Part shown: positions 59,741 through 64,000 of the stretch, in pieces | Position numbering within the stretch: the first letter of the stretch is position 1 | Layout of the letters: each line of letters begins with the position of its first letter | Assembly (NCBI GenBank): GCA_038503075.1 | Contig: JBCAML010000022.1 | Span: forward strand, 930,001-994,000 | Direction of reading: 5' to 3' | DNA: 64,000 bases | From: Gyromitra esculenta | Taxonomy: Eukaryota; Ascomycota; Pezizomycetes; Pezizales; Discinaceae | The notes under the pieces: generated by a model | What the model was told of the DNA's origin: nothing | The model's input: the letters and a program-made list of their open reading frames with translations, nothing else | Databases searched by the model: none | Translations under genes and position numbers: made by a program

Positions 59741-62700
59741 CTATTAGAAATTGAACTGGAGACTGGATCGCTGGACCGATGGAGTTTTGGAAAGGGTCGG
59801 AGGGGTGTGGATGAGCCTTGCTTTCTTTTTTTTTCTTAATTTCTATTATCCTGATTCATCATTCCAGAAAAGAAACATAGCATTAATAAATTTTTAAATA
59901 ATCATGTTTTTTTTCTCTGGCTCTTTTTGTTATCGGCTGTGGTGTCGTGGGGTTGTTTTGTTTTGGCTAGGGCTTAGAAGAAGCGCCGAGAAAAGGCATG
60001 GGGACACGCGTGGGCCTGTTGGAAAGGCTGGGGTTAACATTCCTGGATGACTTGAATGTAAGACATGGCCGCCGCCCCCTCTCCCCTGGTTGAGACTCTA
60101 ATAGTACGGAGCTTACCCTCGTACCACTGACTGGTAGCACATGGCGCACCCCGTACGACTTTGATATCGCATCCTAGAGTAGGATCTTCATCCCAAGTTT
60201 TCTTTGACGGATAACGAGCTCGCGAAGCGCCGAGTCCTGATTCGCAGAGGCAGACGTACCTGTTTACAAGTTAGATTATAGCGGTTTTTGTTACTGTGGT
60301 ACGTACGTACCTACGATGTTCGTGGAAGCAACCGTAAACAGCAATTATCACAACCGTTACTAACGTCTCCTTTCAACGAAAACCCCGCTTCTTTGAGATT
60401 GGCGCTGTCGGTAGGGCGCGCTCAGAAAAAAAAACCAGAAATTCCCGCAATTTTTTCTCCCTGGCAGCCTTATTGGCTTGAATTCTAGATCATTCGAGTG
60501 AGCCTAACTGGTCCAGATATAAGGCGATGTATGTACACACGAGTACTCTTTTTTTTTTTTTTGTTTCCTCCTAGTATCTTACGACTGACTTACCGGGAGA
60601 CTTCCGTTCTTTGTGTTACGGTTATGATTGTTCCAGGCCGAACCCTTGCCCACTAAGTCTTGAGACCGTATTATTTCCCTCATTTTCGGGCTTTGGATTT
60701 CTACCTAGCAGTTAGCACTCATAAGTGAGTACTTGCTCCAAGGTACCTACAAGGCTACTTATACTTACATGCAGTACTGGGAGGTTGTCGAGAGAGCTCC
60801 AAGAGCCCGTGGCACCCTTGTCGTTCCAAGGGCCCTGACAAACCCTGCTAGGATCAGTTCCTGGCAGCTAGTCGCGGGATCACTCTTGCCGAATGCTGTA
60901 TCGACATCTGCCTAGTCTAAGATTCTGGGTCCTAAAAGGTCACAAGAGGATCCAAGACCCAAGTTTCCAAGGAACGAGTACGTATTCCCCTTCCCCACCC
61001 CCCTCCTCCTCACATCTCGGCGAGACAGAGTACCAAATAACTACATCTGGCCACCGTCTCCATCCAGTACATCTGCGTCATCGATACCCTACATAGCCCT
61101 TTTTCTATCCTATAATGATTTATCATTTCTCGCGGATAGAAACTCCGAGCACCCAAAACGAAACCAAAAATAGGAAGGGAAAAAAAAAAAATAACAATAA
61201 TTAAACAAACGGCCCCCACACCCCACAGGGATTCCGGTCCATCCCGGTAATAGCTTGCCCACGAGACCCCCGCCGAGGCCACCGATGAATCATGGACTAT
61301 GACGCAGTTTCTACGAGTGAGATTTCGTGTTTGATTCTGAGGCTCTGGGAATGCGCCACGTGAGCAGGGTACCCATGATCACTAGAAGGAGGACGGCGTG
61401 AGGATAGGCAACCGGTGGCTGGCTGAGGGCTGAGAGAGATAGCCTACTGCCTACTAAATATTTTCTTTTCCGTAAGGTTTTTTTCTTTTCTTTTCTGGCT
61501 TGCATAACTCTGCACTCTTGCTTCTCTTACACTTTTCTGCACTTCTTATTAGAAAAAATAGCCATATGCTTATAAATTTCTAGTTAGATAGCGATCAGTT
61601 GCATGCGTTACTGCAGGCAAGGTATTTATTTTATTTTTTCGTGAAACCCTTCTCAGAAGTGGGGTGGATTTTTAAAGAGAGGAAGAAAAAAAAGAAACTT
61701 GTTAGAGATTATTAGTAAAAAAAAGCAATTTCGAGTAACCTATTGACGTAAGATAGTCAAACAATTATCATTATCATTATCACCATTATTCCTGCTACAC
61801 CCCAAAGTTAGGCTGCAGTGCATTGTGCGAATTCTACGGGCCCCCGCTATTCGAAAACTACCTTCCCGCGTCGTCGACACCAGTAACCGAGGAAGTGGAT
61901 GTAAGGGAAGAGGTGAGGGGACAAAGAGGGGGGGGGCACTCCATAGATCCAATTTCTCGCAAAAGTTGCTCTCTCTGCTACAGGCTTGCAGACGCGAAAA
62001 CCCTCAGTGATGAATTGCTTTTTTTGAGTTCAACAATGTCACACGTGGTATATTGCTATAATCCAAGGGGATCGTGAACAGTAAACCGCCCGCCAATGGC
62101 CGTTGCGCTGGGAAGAGGATTCAGCTATCATGAAAGCAAGCAACCAAAAAAAAAAAAGGAAGAGAGCCGTTTCTGGCGACCGGGGATAAAACACGCATGG
62201 CCTAGATCTATCGGACGATTAGAATGTCACCACTCTATTTCTCTTGCAGCAATGAGATGGCTGTAGGGTTCGTAGCCAGCGGTAACTCTGTAGATATGCT
62301 GTACAACTGAAGAACTTCCCGGTTGGGGCTGATCCAGCCGGCATCATTGCCATTCGTTCGTCGTCGAAAATCATGGGCTATCACTCGCCTGCTGCTCAAC
62401 CGGCTACGCACAGAGTCTATGCAAAAATGGTTAATCAGGACAGGATGCAGTGAAAAGAGCCTCAATTGCAATCCGCTGGCAAATATCCCCTCGAGTTACA
62501 CTGTGTCGTGGCAGAGCATCCGAAGTTTTAGGATTTCTGTGGATGTCGATCCACTACATCCGCGGTTGATCAAAGTAGCGCAAACTGCATACACCCTTAA
62601 AAAGCATTACGCCATTGAGATTCGTACCACTACGGCAGGGGGTATCCTCAATACAACACTATGCACATTACAGTACTGCGGGTATGTGTTAAAACGAAGC

Positions 62701-63639
62701 CGGGTGCCATCAACTCTTGGCGGTGTTTCGTTCGCGCTTACATACTGCTGTGTATCTACCCGAGAATTCATTAACTAATGCTACCTCTCACGAATCAAAT
62801 ATTGGTAAAGGAGCATCAGGTTATATTTAAAAACCAAACTCGTCATAGAAAAAGGTTAGGGATCAGTTACTAAGCAAAAGAACAGAAAGCTCCAATCGCA
62901 GGACCTGCCACCACATCCCGAAACCCAAGCGCGTAATTAAGAGAAGCGAAATACTTTAGGAAAAACAAAATATGGGGGAAGGAGAGATTCGAGGAGGGGA
63001 CAAGAACAAAGCAACGATTTGAAACGCCGCCAAATTAAACACACAAGCTAAACAACCATAAAAACCAGTAAATATGAACCCTCTCGTTACACCAGCGAAT
63101 GCGGATAGGAAAAAAAAAGGTGGTAAAGTCTTCATGCATAACCGGACAATAAAAAATAAACAGTAGTGAGGACAAGAAAATATAGGCCCCAGAAATACAA
63201 AAGAACCCTCAAACATAGCGTTTACAAATGAGATTAATGGAAGAGGAACAAAAGATAAATCCTACCCTATTTATACACGAGAAAAGAAAATCATGCGTGG
63301 AGAAAAGAGTAGGATAATAGAAAGGAAAAGAAAGCAAGCAAACAAGCAAACAAGCGTAGAAAATCTTCAACATAAATATCCTTCCTTAATCATACCAAGC
63401 ACATAACGCCATGTCACCTTCCATCTTCATGTCCAACATCAAAGCGAACAAAGTTCAAAGCAACTTGATCAAATCCAAACAATCCCGCATCCGCATTACA
63501 ACACCAATTTCTGTCAAATCTAAACCAGGACATTGTCGCATAAACCTCGTAACGATCATCGCCGTCGAATAACCTGGGCTACGACTTGTGCGAAGCATCG
63601 CCTCCAAAGCGTATGACGGGCAGGTGTGCCTCCTAGAGA
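59741..63639. other. 3.9-kb non-coding region
   Basis: No supported gene. Long poly-T or poly-A runs (about 59528-59548, 60548-60562, 61182-61192, 62148-62158) and several C-runs occur. An ATG-less open frame at 62323-62778 has no recognisable content. The last ~700 bp are A-rich on the plus strand, probably the 3' UTR of the gene at the right edge. Confidence 0.45.
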
Positions 63640-64000
63640 CTATGACATGTCCATAGTATATTCGTCCTCTTCTTTGAATGGTACACTATCACCATCCCGG
63701 CCCCAGTACTGCGGCTGCTGTTGAGGTGTGCCTCGAGCTGAGCCGTTCTGGCCTGATTTTCCGGCGGAACCAGACGGGCTCACACCGGGTGACCTAACGT
63801 TCACACCACTACCGATGGGGTTGCCTGCGTAATCGGTGTAGCCTGGGACCCTTAGACTCGTACCAGATGTCCTCGAGTAGCTGAAAGTCTGAACTCCATT
63901 CTTTTCAACTGCGTTGTACAGTTCAGAAGACATACGTTTGTCGTCTTCACTTGGTTCGAAGGGGAAAGTTCCTCCCAAGCTAGCCACGAGCTCTCTAAGC
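63640..64000 (-). CDS. 3' end of an unidentified gene (partial, runs off the window)
   Basis: The minus-strand frame is open from the window edge (64000) to a stop at 63640, ~120 codons. It reads LRELVASLGGTFPFEPSEDD, then a Ser/Gly/Pro/Gln-rich tail with YTDYAGNPIGSG, and ends EEDEYTMDMS. The tail looks disordered. I do not recognise the family from this fragment. No ATG in the visible part can be taken as the start; the protein begins outside the window. Confidence 0.6.
   Translation of the reverse strand, partial: LRELVASLGGTFPFEPSEDDKRMSSELYNAVEKNGVQTFSYSRTSGTSLRVPGYTDYAGNPIGSGVNVRSPGVSPSGSAGKSGQNGSARGTPQQQPQYWGRDGDSVPFKEEDEYTMDMS

Noticed and set aside
62323..62778. 151-codon plus-strand ORF
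   Set aside because: No ATG at its start, no recognisable content, no flanking splice model.
1..64000. CRISPR arrays, bacterial operons, or a secondary-metabolite cluster
   Set aside because: No spaced repeats of CRISPR type, spliceosomal introns throughout, and no PKS, NRPS, terpene synthase or cluster regulator seen.

Overview
The window is nuclear DNA of a filamentous ascomycete (Pezizomycotina). The genes are eukaryotic housekeeping genes on both strands. They are cut by many short GT-AG introns, mostly 49-150 bp, with CT-rich leaders. Their products (Cft1, Mms2, Mon2, Trm11, Ura6, Tad3, Rpb11, Cox19, Npr3) match fungal families. The STAND-type N-terminal domains, the ankyrin protein and the Tc1-like DNA-binding protein are typical of filamentous ascomycetes. 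An early-diverging class such as Pezizomycetes is possible, but the sequence alone does not settle it. I derived all exon joins by hand from reading frame, splice sites and family similarity.

Layout. 0.2-4.3 kb: a microbial-type PARG-like hydrolase (+), a HIT hydrolase (-) and a Tc1-like DNA-binding protein without a catalytic domain (+). 4.3-10.3 kb is accessory: a stop-ridden membrane-protein remnant, a large ankyrin-repeat gene with a one-base frame break, and a small pogo-like MITE. 10.3-16.5 kb: divergent mms2 (-) and cft1 (+). 16.5-24.9 kb is mostly non-coding and holds two tandem paralogues that carry only a STAND N-terminal domain. 24.9-26.6 kb: a B-type cyclin (-) with an ambiguous N-terminus. 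29.4-33.2 kb: a BRE4-like membrane protein (+). 33.5-35.1 kb: trm11 (+). 35.8-41.1 kb: mon2 (-). 41.1-45.7 kb: sparse DNA with one possible membrane-protein ORF, a tRNA-like relic and small repeats. 45.7-59.7 kb is gene-dense: an SRA-domain protein (+), ura6 (+), tad3 (-), an rpb11 with a very large C-terminal extension (-), cox19 (+) and npr3 (+). 59.7-63.6 kb is non-coding, and the last 0.36 kb is the 3' end of an unidentified gene (-).

The conserved genes serve unrelated core functions: mRNA 3'-end formation, transcription, tRNA modification, DNA-damage tolerance, trafficking, pyrimidine nucleotides, TORC1 control, cell cycle and respiratory assembly. I see no metabolic gene cluster. The most unusual object is the RNA polymerase II subunit Rpb11. 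One uninterrupted exon joins its conserved core to about 700 residues of disordered repeats containing about 26 regularly spaced tryptophans in an (A/S)-P-W-(D/N) context.
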